NCBI GenBank assembly: GCA_019916065.1
Contig: CM034243.1
Location: forward strand, 744,001-808,000
Reading direction: 5' to 3'
Length of the DNA: 64,000 nt
Source of the DNA: Vitellaria paradoxa
Lineage: Eukaryota; Streptophyta; Magnoliopsida; Ericales; Sapotaceae
Part shown: positions 53,042 through 63,639 of the stretch, piece by piece
Numbering within the stretch: the stretch's first letter is position 1
How the letters are laid out: each line of letters starts with the position of its first letter
Notes under the pieces: generated by a model
Told to the model about the DNA's origin: nothing
The model's database searches: none
Seen by the model: only the letters and a program-made list of their open reading frames with translations
Made by a program: the position numbers and the translations under genes

Positions 53042-53900
53042 CCTGTTATCAGAAAAAGAACTCTAAATACCCATCTCATGTAGTCCCATGTGACCAAATA
53101 TACTCAACTCAACTCGTTGATGCGTTACTTTCCCATAAAAGTTTCTGTTGTCAGCAGTCTCAGGGTACCCATATTCCATTCCATCTGCACCAACTAAAAG
53201 TATATTAGATAACGTTCCATTTGGTTGCCAAGAGGATGCTAGAGACATAAGTATAAAATCTTGAAAGATATCTTTCATGTTAAGCCGTATCAAAATCCCA
53301 AACAAGGCAAGGAAATGGGTTAGGCTCAACAATCCAAATAAACATACATCAGAATTTCTGGGCATACAAGCAGAGCTTTACAGAAATCAAGTAAACTAGG
53401 GTTCAAGTAAGAATCAACAAATTCAACCAAGACTTGGATTGTGCAAATTTTCAACGTAAATAGAGTCAAGAACTTGAAAGTTCAGTTCTTTTCTAGCCTC
53501 TTCATCATTTTGAGGCGCAAAATGGGATACTAAAATGGAAAAAGAAGTAGGAGAACGATCAAACAAAAGTAAAACACAAGACTAAGTCAGTCAAAGTAGC
53601 TGACCTCACAGAGATTTGATCGCCCCGCCGACCTTAAAAGAACTCGAGGCTGTATCGGAATCAGCAGTCCAAATAGTGAAATTGGAACAGAAAATTTCAC
53701 AGGCAGCTGATTGCCGGAAAATTTCACGACATAACGCGGCCGGTCAAACTCGATTTTCCCGGAAAATGCCGAAGAAATTTCCGAGGGAAGACAGCCACCA
53801 ATTGCCTTGCTGCAAGGAGTAGTGACTCGCCAGCCGCCGGACCAGACAATTTGGAAAATGAATTTTAACTTGTTAAATGGTAAATGCAATTACACAGCAG
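53042..53900 (-). promoter_or_regulatory. U-box gene 5' leader with probable leader intron
   Basis: Immediately before the ATG is an acceptor (AACAG|G ATG). A matching donor, CTGTGAG|GTCAGC, is visible near 53609/53608 in a GC-richer block (53609-53870) that looks like the first non-coding exon. This implies a leader intron of about 570 bp. A (GA)n tract at 53965-54002 lies just upstream. Confidence 0.5.
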
Positions 53901-53954
53901 AGGATGAAGCTCTTGTCTCTTTATTATTTTTTTTTCCTTTCATTTACCAATGGA

Positions 53955-54006
<52 letters not shown>

Positions 54007-56769
54007 CTTGACAAGTTCTTTAGTTGGAAACGTCTGGTCACTGTTTGGTTTACTTGACCTTGTCTAAAGACGGGAGGACGCGTTCAACTTAAATTAAATT
54101 AATCAATTTTTTTCCCGGCTGATTCAATTATAAATTTATTTAATTTTAACTTAAAATATAAATTCGAAACTAATTTAACTTATAATTTTAAATTTATCAT
54201 AAATATAATATTAAAATCCCATTTAATAACTTTTATATTTATTATTTTTTATTTATATTTGCAAACTTTTAAAAATTACCAATAAAATATATTTATTAAA
54301 TTTATTTTTACTTTTATTTAAGAATGTAAAAAAAAAGTTGTTTACACTCTCTTTTTTGTATGTTCTAAACATTTTATCAAATTTAATATTTTATTCTTTT
54401 TTGTTGCATCATATTAAAATGAATTATTTTATTCAAATATTTTATTAAATTAAAATTATTTTTAATAAATAATATAATTAAATTACATTAATTTAATTTA
54501 ATTAATTTAATATGAAATATATTTTATTAATTTCTTAATTAAGCATTAATTTAATTATTAATTTAATATAGAATATATTTTATTAAATTTTTTAATAAAT
54601 AATATAGTTAAATTATATTTACTATATTTTATCTTTATTGAATTACATTATTTTTAATAAAAATATAATTAAAATAATTTAATTAATAATTAACATAATA
54701 TGAAACATATTTTATTATATTTTTTTGGTAAGTATATTTTATTATATTACTGTTAATAAATAATATAATTAAATTATTTTTAATTTAATTAATAAACTAT
54801 TTATTAAGTAATTAATTTAATATGAAATGCATTTTATTAAATTCAATTATTTTTTAAAAATTAATAAAATGAAATATTTTATTAAAATAAAAATTAATTA
54901 TTGTAAAACAAAATTGTATTTCCAACAATTTTATTTTTTTAATAAAATCAAATATTTTATTAAAATAAAAATTAATTACTATAAAATAAAATGAGATTTC
55001 GAAATGTAGTTTCAATTTTCATTTTGGGAAAAAAACCACCGCAAAAAATAAATAACAAATAACATAATTTGTTAAACATAAACAAGAAAAAATGACAATA
55101 TTACTAAATAGACCCTAAATTTAAACAAAATTCAATTTGATAAATTAATATTCGATAAATATAATATAAAAAAGTAAACTATTTTAGGTTCGACTCAAAA
55201 GAAAAATAAGCTGAACATAAATCATTTTTTATATTTTATTAAATTTAAAAAATCTAATTCAAATATTCTACTATTATGTTCAATTCAGTTTATTTACACC
55301 TTTATCTATAATTTTATAAATGGCCTCTTGAGGTTTCTCATGTATTTATTGATTCTTTTTCTTACACGCATATTTATACTACACTTCTTTTTTTTTTAAA
55401 TTTAATAAAAATAATAACTTTATTACTATTAATATAGCTTTATACTTTTAGGGGAGAAAAATTAAAAAAATGGTCTTGTGGTACAGTAAATGATTTTATC
55501 ACTTTTTTTTAATTAAAGAAAATTCTTAATCATTCTGTACAAATATATCAGATTATTTTAAAAAATACTAATATATAATAACAATACCAGAGATTTATCT
55601 ATAATTTAGGGAGAACTTGGTCAGGTGATCTTCCTAAATTGCTCATTTGAAATAATAAATTCAAATTTTATAAATAGTTGACTCACTACATTTGTAACTT
55701 TAAATTTTTTTTAAAAAACTCTAAAAAATATTTAAAATTTTTCAAATTCACTATAATTAAATTTCGTTACATGTTATTTTTATCACTTTAACATTAATTT
55801 GTATTTTTTTTTAACTTTTTCAAAATTCTAAATGTCTCCTAAATCTAAATGTCTCCTAAATCATATATTGAATTGATAATTATTTGGTTCTAAATGTGCC
55901 CGTATCATATCATTATATTTTATAAATGATTATATATTCATATATATCTAAAGTTATATCTGCATATTATTTTTAATAAAAATTATTATATTTTCATTGG
56001 CAACAAGGTCCTCCTTTTGAACTCCCACCCAACGATTTAAAATAAGTTAATTAATATTAGATCAGATATAATATTTTATCATAATAATATACTAGAACAA
56101 ACTTTTAAAATGATGTGTCGGTAGTAATTTAATAATTATAGTACAACAGTTAATTTAAGGTATTTTTAATTTAAAATGATAAATTCAAAAGTTTTAATAT
56201 TATTCTGATATAATAATTATTATTTTTTATTTACGTGTTGATCAGAAATTACTGTAATCCTAAATATACAACGTTCTACTTTACGTGTTAAGGGATAATA
56301 CATATGAATAGGGATCTTAATGCAACAAGTATAAGGAAAAAAAATTCACTCTCTATCGACGTGAGCAAACTCAGAATTTTGTTGAACAGGGATAAAATTA
56401 AATAAAAATAAATATTATGAATTTTTTAAAAATAATCAAAATAAGACCAAAAAAATGCTGCATATTATGAGAAAAAAAAATGATGCACGTTGGATTTAGA
56501 GAGAGAGAGAAAAAGGAAAAAGGGACCTGTCCACACCTTCATCCCCATTTCCATTCCAATCCCTTTTAAAAATAAAGTAATTTTTAAAATTAAAATGGTG
56601 TTATAAAATATTTATTAAACATAAAAATTACACGTAATTTAAATTAGATATTATAATATATTAATATATACAATAATATAAATATAATGAATATAGAAGT
56701 GAGTATATAAGCAAGTATGAGACGCATTGAAGGTTATTATTCTTGCCGTAACATCATTTTTCAGAATTC

Positions 56770-56938
56770 ATTAGGCATTGTTTGGCATCTCTAAAAAATA
56801 AAAAAAAAATTCTAAAAACTTCTATTATATTAATTTTTTTATTTCACTACACATATTATAAACTGATAATTTTTCTCATTTTATCTCATTTTTTCTCACT
56901 TTTTATCATTTCAGACACACACTTAAAATCTCTACTAC
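56770..56938 (+). mobile_element. MITE-family segment, copy D
   Basis: GGCATTGTTTGGCATC starts the segment, which continues through TTATTTCACTACACATATTATAAACT and CATTTTATCTCATTTTTTCTCA, then TTTTATCATTTCAGACACACACTTAAA. The last blocks match those of copies A, B and C. Confidence 0.5.
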
Positions 56939-57096
56939 CATCCTGAACTCCCCCAAAAAAAGTAATAATAATAATTTGATTCTCTAACCATGAAAGTTGG
57001 GTTTATTATTTTTATTTATTTTTTTAACCGTCCTAATTCTCTTGTTGGCTTTGATACTATGAATTAGTTCAGAAACTGACCTTCAAGAAAATAAAG

Positions 57097-57134
<38 letters not shown>

Positions 57135-57944
57135 GAGAGGCAAACTCTAGTGGTTCACTCATCTTGTGAACGAGACAAATACTCGGAAAACGGAGTGTGG
57201 CCACAATTAACCCTTTTACTTGTTAAATTTAATATATATATATATATATATATATTGAAAAATAAATGAGCAATTAATTTAATGAACAGCCAATGGTACT
57301 CCATCCCAGCCCAATTAATTATGGTAGGCCCAACCCAATTAATTATGGCAAGGAGGGTGGGTTGATAAAGGTGTCAAAAGATTCTCACAAATTCTATGTT
57401 TACGAAAAACAAGCAAAATAATTTCGCCAGTGCAACTCCCTCTAATAAAATTTAATACTCCAATCATTGTTTTTTATTTTTTTATTTAATTCGATCTATT
57501 TCTTTATGCATCTAAGTAACTGTTTGGCTTATCAAAAAAAATAAAAATAAAAATTTTAACTTTTATTAATTTTTTCTAACTTTTTTCACAAAACATAAAA
57601 TCGACTTTAATTAATATTTTTTGTTTTTCTTAAATACGCACCTAACAAGTTAAGTGCCACGTCACTCATAGGTGCAAAGTTTCATTTTTTTTTTCTTAGT
57701 TTTTTTTAAGTGGTGTGGAACAGTCTCCAAGCTCAATTATTTTTTCTCTCCGTCTCTCTTTTTTTTTTGGGGGGGGGGGGGTGTTTAAAAGAAAGCTAAC
57801 GTGGAATAATGCATTTTTCTTTTGGTTTTACACGAGCAAGTTAATGGACCCCCTGCTGCCAAGAAAACGCGTTATCAATGTTTATGCATATGGGAAATTG
57901 CTTCTGAAAGTTCCTGTTTAGAGTTAGTTGGACGCGATATAAAA

Positions 57945-58078
57945 TATTAAAAATAATTTAAAAAATTTTTAAAAATTATTTACTTTCTATCTCACTGTAT
58001 GAATTACGAATTACAAATTATTTCAAATTATCTTATTTTATCTCACTTTTTGTCATTCTAAATACTCCATTAATTTCT
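57945..58078 (+). mobile_element. MITE-family segment, copy B
   Basis: TTAAAAAATTTTTAAAAATTATTTACTTTCTATCTCACTGTATGAATTACGAATT-type order matches copy A (15230-15350) almost block for block, ending TTTATCTCACTTTTTGTCAT and TCTAAATACTCCATTAA. Confidence 0.55.
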
Positions 58079-58877
58079 AGAAAGGAATCGACACCAGAGA
58101 GTCGCCGAGCCAGTGTGTATTATGAACAAAGTCAGCTGCTTTATAATTTGGTTTCAAGTTGTCAAGTCCATTATTCTAAGCAAATACAAACCCATTTTGA
58201 TTTCTATGAAGCTACCTACCCAGCAGAAAGAAGTTGCAAATATAAATGCATGCATGCATGATGCATACATACATACGCACATATATATGCGGGCATTAAT
58301 CGAGGAAGCCATTTTTAGCCACCTTGGCAGGTTCATTGCCTCAACAAAAACAGAAAAAGCAAAAATAATTCGGGGGGAGAGAGAAAGGGGGGGTATAGGA
58401 CAAAAAGCTTTAACAAGTAATTGAACGGACCAAAGAAAGGTTACCCGGTAAACAAATATGGTGTAATAGAATAGAACGGGACAATTGCCTGAATCCTAAA
58501 TTGGTTTAGAGCACGAAACCGTGAGCTCCATCAAAAAAGTAATGAGCCAAATTATGAACAAGAAAATAATAGAAGGGAAAGGGGTTATGAAATTTTTGAC
58601 ACTTGATCAGGGACCTCAAAGTTGAAATCAAGAGTTACTTAATATAATTTTATTCTTAACCAACAGAAAATTATTAATTCCATAAGATGACTTGACTCTA
58701 CGCGGACATAATTTTGATTTAATTTATACATTCGGTGCTAATATAGGCCAAGAAACAAATAAATAATTAGCAAAGAAACAGCATAATCAGCGTATACAAT
58801 CTCGTTCTTGTTTTCGTATACTATAGATAAACGTTTGTGAATACATAAGAGCACACAAATTTTTAAAGCTAAGGTTG

Positions 58878-59456
58878 CTAATAATTCCCACACAACTGGT
58901 CATACATAGTATGAAATTCACCCAACACCTCACCCACCAATCCCAGCTTGGTTTTCTCAACCAACATCTTCAATAAAGCCACCAGATGCCTGTGAAACTT
59001 CCCTTTCTCTGCCATCTCCGTCACTATCTGTCCCTTCTCCTTCTCGTCCATGAACGGATCAGCCAGGAAGGCCTGAACTTGCTTGTTGTGCAGCAACTTT
59101 GTGAACCTTCTGACATCTCTTCCGACTAATTGGAGCGAGTTATTGCTCTGAGCTATGTCTACCAGCGCTGCTGCGTATCCGGCCGCGGCTCTCTGTCTTT
59201 GGTGAGTGAGTGGAGATAGTTTGGGAGAAGGGGAAGAGAAGAATAATGGAGAAGGGATATTGGAGTTGTTGTTGTGAATGAAAGTGGTGGGTTTGGTGGT
59301 GGTGGTGGAGGAAAGCTGGGGTTGTTGTGGGGAAGGAAGAAGAACAAGAAGATGGGGTGCTGTGTTTGTGGGAGTCCCCAAGTGAATCAATCCTCGAGGC
59401 GTTGAAGGGCGGGCAGGGACTTTGAAGGATGAAACAGAGCTTGACAGGGTGTCCAT
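58878..59456 (-). CDS. Plastid ATP synthase delta-like protein, N-terminal domain only
   Basis: Single exon, 192 residues, starting in a CCATGG context at 59456. Residues 1 to about 88 are rich in Ser, Thr, Pro and Asn with few acidic residues, like a chloroplast transit peptide. Residues about 92-190 (GYAAALVDIAQSNNSLQLVG, KLLHNKQVQAFLADPFMDEK, LLKMLVEKTKLGLVGEVLGE, FHTMYDQLCG) match the six-helix N-terminal domain of F1 delta/OSCP, which sits on top of the alpha3beta3 head. A typical delta chain is 230-250 residues and continues with a beta-rich C-terminal domain that binds the peripheral stalk. Here a TAG follows LCGNY and no C-terminal coding sequence is visible downstream. It may be a shorter paralogue or a truncated gene. 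Confidence 0.8.
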   Translation of the reverse strand: MDTLSSSVSSFKVPARPSTPRGLIHLGTPTNTAPHLLVLLPSPQQPQLSSTTTTKPTTFIHNNNSNIPSPLFFSSPSPKLSPLTHQRQRAAAGYAAALVDIAQSNNSLQLVGRDVRRFTKLLHNKQVQAFLADPFMDEKEKGQIVTEMAEKGKFHRHLVALLKMLVEKTKLGLVGEVLGEFHTMYDQLCGNY

Positions 59457-59745
59457 GGAGGAAGAGAGATGAGATGCTATGCGGAGAGAATAAAGCTTTT
59501 GGACTCTTTCATTTCTTTTTTTTTTTTTGGGTTGCAGAAAAGGATGAGGATAGAATTCTCGTCCACTAGCTTAATGCCTATAATTTATTGAATATGAATG
59601 GGTATTTACCCCTAAAAATAAATTATATAGTCACGCGGAAGGCGCAAGACTATATCAATTCATAACCTAATTGATATTAATCCCGGTTTAAGTTTAATTA
59701 TATTGGGTACTTTTTGAAATTTAATGTGCTCTTAAATTTATTCAC
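59457..59745. other. Spacer between delta-like gene and MULE
   Basis: This holds the leader and promoter of the minus-strand delta-like gene, including a 12-14-base T-run near 59517, followed by AT-rich DNA up to the proposed MULE end. It is 289 bases and no other feature was seen. Confidence 0.5.
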
Positions 59746-60375
59746 GAAAAATTGTATCTAAGTCATACTTTGTAATCTTTTAAGGCTATTAGTCATACCA
59801 AAAAAAAGTATTACTTTTAAGTCACATTAATGTGAACAGTTTTGTATTTAAGTCACACTTTTGAGTGGGTCCCACGAGTTTGTTTTAAATATAATTTATA
59901 ATATGACGTAAATGCCCTTTTTTCTATAATTAACTGAAATGAAGTTGGCGAGAATTATGGAACCGAGAATCACGTTTTCCGTTTTTGTTTCATTCCTTAT
60001 AAATCGCGTAAACAAGCATATAGTGAGATAAAAGTTTGTTAAAAGATTATATACGAAGGATTACATACAGATTACGCGAGTTTGTGCTGTGAGATTAACG
60101 TCGGTCGAAGGAATACATACGGATTTGGATTACGCATTTGGGTGAGTTTGTGCTGTGAACGATTTCGGTCAGTCATGTCTTCGAATTTGATGCTGCTATG
60201 TAAGTTTGGTACAGATACTTTTGTAGTCAATTTGAACTGTGAAATGTCATTTTCAGATTTTACGTTAAAGGAGTGTGAGAATTAGTCGAGTTTGAATTTG
60301 GAAAATGTGTCATTTAGTTACTCAATCCATGAACATTCTTCATGTTTTCTGAGAAACGATGTTGATTTTTAAAAT

Positions 60376-62824
60376 ATGATGATGTTGGCTCGCATGGTTG
60401 GTTTGTGTTATATATCGATTAATGTTTTTTCTGGCGGTTTGAACACAGTACCGATCCAAAACAGTACCGGTACTGTTTCCAGCAATTCCGGTACTGTTTC
60501 TAATAGTGTGCCAATTGGTGATGCTGGTACTGGTCTGGATTCGTATGATGATTACTGTGATGTTGAGGTGTATCGTAGTTCAATTTCAAGCCGTAAGAAT
60601 AAATCATTGTTGTGTTCTAATTGGTCGTCATTAATATTGAGAGTGGGACATGAATTCGTAGGAGGTGTTGATGAGTTTCATGATGCAATTTGTCGATATG
60701 CTACAGAGGTTGGCTTTGAATTTTTGTATGAGAGGAATAACAAGGATAGAGTCGAAGTTGTTTGTGCAAAAAAGTTCGCTGAAGGGTGTCCGTGGTCAAT
60801 TGTTGCATCGTTATCAAAAGTTAATCGTAATTTTTACATAAGGAAATTCAACAATGTTCACAGTTGTGGTCCGACAATTAATAGGGATAGGTCTAAGATG
60901 ATGAGCAGGAAATCTTTGGGTAAGTTGATTGTTGATTAGGTAGCATTAAAACCTTCAATGTCGCCGGTCGACGTTATTATATTTTTTAAAAACAACTATG
61001 GCATGGAAATTAGCTATGATAAGGCTTGGAGTGCTTTAGAGAAAGCTAAAGACATGATTTATGTTGAGTATGCTGATTCGTTTAATCACTTAAGTTGTTA
61101 TGTCAAGGCTGCAAAGGATCTTAACCCAGGCAATCATATTGTGTTGGATGTGGATGACGGTACAGACCGGTTTAGATGGTTGTTTGTATCATTGGGGCTA
61201 GTATACGTGGATTCAAATATTGCAGGCCTATCATTTTTATTGATGGTACTTTCTTGAAGTCACGTTTCAAGGGTATTCTGATGGCAGCTACTGGCAATGA
61301 TGCGAATAATGGTATGTTAATGTTCATAATTTTGTGTTGTACTGTTTTTATGCGCTACTATTTTATTATGTGGTACTGTTTTTAGTAAGATATAGTATCG
61401 TATAAACACGTTACCAAATGTATCTAGTCATACAAAGAATGGTACTGTTTTTATGTGGTACTGTTTGTATACGGTACTGTTTTTGTGCGGTACTGTTTTT
61501 ATGCGGTACTGTTTTATTATGTGGTACTGTTTTTAGTAAGATGTAGTATCGTATAAATACAGTACCAAATGTATCTAGTAATACAAAGAATGGTACTGTT
61601 TTTGTGTGGTACTGTTTTAATATATGGTACTGTTTTTAGTAAGATATAGTATCGTATAAACACAGTACCAAATGTATCTAGTATTCAAAGACCACAAGTA
61701 CACCATACAAAGAATGGTACTGGTTTATTATGCGGTACTGTTTTTAATTCGGTACTGTTTTTATGTTCATCTGCAAGGTTATTCCCATTGGCATTTGCTG
61801 TTGTTGATTCAGAGAATTTCGATAATTGGTCTTGGTTCCTAGGTCATTTGCGTGAGATATTGAACCCCTCTGAAGATTTTTTAATTATTTTCGATAGAAA
61901 TCCTGGATTGATGGAATCTTTGCCAATTAAGTTTCCTACATGTCATCACTTTTCTGTCTACAGCATTTGAAGAACAATTTAAGAGATAAATTTAGTCGTG
62001 GTAACAGATCTAACGGATCCCGTGAATACATTGTGAACTTGTTTTGTCAGTGTGCTTATGCTCCCACAGTTGCAGCATTTAAGGAGCAGTTAGATGTTTT
62101 GAAGAGAGAATGGGGTGCAATTGTGGATAACTTTTTGAGTGAATTGCTTGTGCAAAATTGGACTAATGCGTATTCTTGTACTAGAAGGTATGGTGAGATG
62201 TCTTCAAATGCCATTGAATCTTTTAACTCATGGATTCTTGATGCAAGAAATATACCAGTGGCACATTTGGTGGACAAGATAAGGGTTAAATTAATGGAAT
62301 AGTTTGCCATAAGAAAGCTTGATGCTACAAAGTGGAATGATGTTCTATGTCCAAGAATGGAAGAAAAGTTTAATGCACTTGTTGATACTGGTAGAACATG
62401 GACCATCAAGATGTGTTCAGATAGTATTTATGAAGTATTTTCTAATCCTTCAACAACTGTTGATTTGGTGAATTGTACATGTTCTTGTTATGGTTGGCAA
62501 ATTTCTGGTTTTCCATGCTCTCATGCATTTGCTGTTATTGGGAGGATTAACAGACCTTTGAGTGAGTTTGTTGATGAGTACTTTCATGTTGATAATTACA
62601 AATTGGCATATGAAGGTGTGATTGTTCCAATACCAACAGATATAATCCAAGAGTTTGCAGACTGTAATAGTTCAATATTACCTCCAATAACACGGAGACC
62701 AGCTGGAAGGCCGAAGAAGCGTAGGATTAGATCAACTGGTGAGCTTGTACGAAGAATTCGTTGTAGTCGTTGTGGTCGCATGGCCTCTCATAATAAGAAG
62801 ACTTGCAAAGAGCCGTTGAGTTGA
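60376..62824 (+). pseudogene. mudrA-type MULE transposase, disrupted
   Basis: Domains in order are a MuDR N-terminal DNA-binding region (VGHEFVGGVDEFHDAICRYA, FAEGCPWSIVASLSKVNRNF), the catalytic core (FIDGTFLKSRFKGILMAATG, PLAFAVVDSENFDNWSWFL, FDRNPG, NAIESFNSWI), a SWIM zinc finger (CTCSCYGWQISGFPCSHAF) and a GRPKKRRI plus CSRCG...KTC knuckle. An intron spans 61312-61777. Damage: in-frame TAG at 60937-60939, a one-base loss in the G-run near 61193-61196, a splice acceptor reading CTGCAAGG where the frame needs one base less of intron, a frameshift near 61945-61955, and in-frame TAG at 62300-62302. The N-terminal frame passes through two GGTACTGTTT motifs, translated as STGTV and SGTV. The true start exon is uncertain. 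It cannot make full-length transposase as written. Confidence 0.9.
61319..61770 (+). repeat. GGTACTGTTT motif array filling the transposase intron
   Basis: More than ten GGTACTGTTT(T) motifs occur within 450 bp. They sit inside a longer unit (TGGTACTGTTTTTAGTAAGA, TATAGTATCGTATAAA, CAGTACCAAATGTATCTAGT, ATACAAAGAAT) seen three times, starting near 61361, 61520 and 61624, plus short units spaced about 16-18 bp. ATGCGGTACTGTTTT (61501-61515 and 61735-61749) is the exact reverse complement of a 15-mer in the satellite at 26715-26729 and 26740-26754. Confidence 0.92.
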
Positions 62825-63488
62825 ATTGTTTTTTTTTTTCCAAAATTATGCTGTGAAGAAGTCTGTTATTGTTTGTTTGTTATGGTACTGTTTTTGAATT
62901 AATAATGAGAATGAGTATGTTTCAATCCATTTTGTGATAGTTATTTATTCAGCGATATTCGTTTTAATGTTGGTATTGAGAATGACAGCGGTATAAAACA
63001 GTACCGGTACTGTTTTTATTAATACTGGTACTGTTTGTAATAGTGTGTCAATTTTAGATTTGCAGACAGTACCATTGTCATTTTTATGTTTAAATGACAT
63101 AAAAATTTGTTGGTGACAATAGTTGTAAGTGTTTTCGCAAGTAAACTTCATTTGTAATACGTTGGTATTGAGATACTTCATACAAACAATACCGGTATAA
63201 AACAGTGCCGGTACTGTTAATATTAATACCGGTACTGTTTCCAATGGAGTATCAATCGGCACTGTTTGTAGCACTATCAACATCACAAGAATCAACATCC
63301 CAAGAATTATCATACAAATCGCAAAAATCATGACTATTTATGTTAGCACAAATAGTACCATTAACTGAACATTGACTAATTTGTATTAGCATAAATTGTA
63401 CCATTCAATTTACAGGAAAAAAATGTTGAATATACAAGTATATTGTTAAAAAGAAACAGAGTGTGAACTAATACTGTTTTAATTACAA
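62825..63488. repeat. Interval between convergent MULE genes with palindromic motif repeats
   Basis: This holds a perfect 22-bp palindrome centred at 63005/63006, core AAACAGTACCGGTACTGTTT, and a near-palindrome at 63201-63218. Two copies of a roughly 60-bp unit (62993-63056 and 63196-63258) also occur in the transposase coding start (60456-60518); all share ACAGT(A/G)CCGGTACTGTT, a second GGTACTGTTT about 15-18 bp on, and AAT(A/G)G(T/A)GT. Otherwise AT-rich 3' sequence of both genes. Confidence 0.85.
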
Positions 63489-63639
63489 TCACAATGTTTG
63501 TACACCAGTAATGGACAGAAATTGTGATAGCATCTTTGCTCTGTAAACTTGTACAGCTTATTCTGAAAGTATCGGTTCAAGTTGTTCGTCATTTGATATG
63601 CATTGCATTACGTAGCACATCATTGGCCCACAGTCAACA
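63489..63639 (-). pseudogene. C48/ULP1-type SUMO protease, last exon, with a nonsense codon
   Basis: Read on the minus strand after an acceptor (TGTGCAG at 63646-63640), the frame gives VDCGPMMCYVMQCISNDEQL, EPILSE, a stop, AVQVYRAKMLSQFLSITGVQ and a terminal TGA at 63491-63489. DCG with the catalytic cysteine, the MxCxxMQC helix and the final YRAKM helix are typical of the C-terminal end of ULP1-like proteases carried by plant MULEs. The in-frame TAA falls between these two conserved helices, so this copy is damaged or needs another splice. Earlier exons with the catalytic His and Asp should lie to the right; a possible exon end (donor GTAAGA) is near 63977. Confidence 0.75.

Larger units (their letters stand above)
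53901..58877. other. Long AT-rich intergenic region
   Basis: From 54100 to about 57000 the sequence is very AT-rich, with repeated TTTATTAAATT / AATAAATAATATAATTAAATT patterns that look like locally amplified low-complexity DNA. (AT)n tracts lie at 57103-57132 and 57232-57254, a G-run at 57768-57780 and short (CATG/CATA)n at 58246-58276. Two MITE-family copies are listed separately. No gene is supported. Confidence 0.6.

Noticed and set aside
53965..54002. (GA)n and the several (AT)n tracts as regulatory elements
   Set aside because: Ordinary plant microsatellites; nothing in the sequence shows a specific function.
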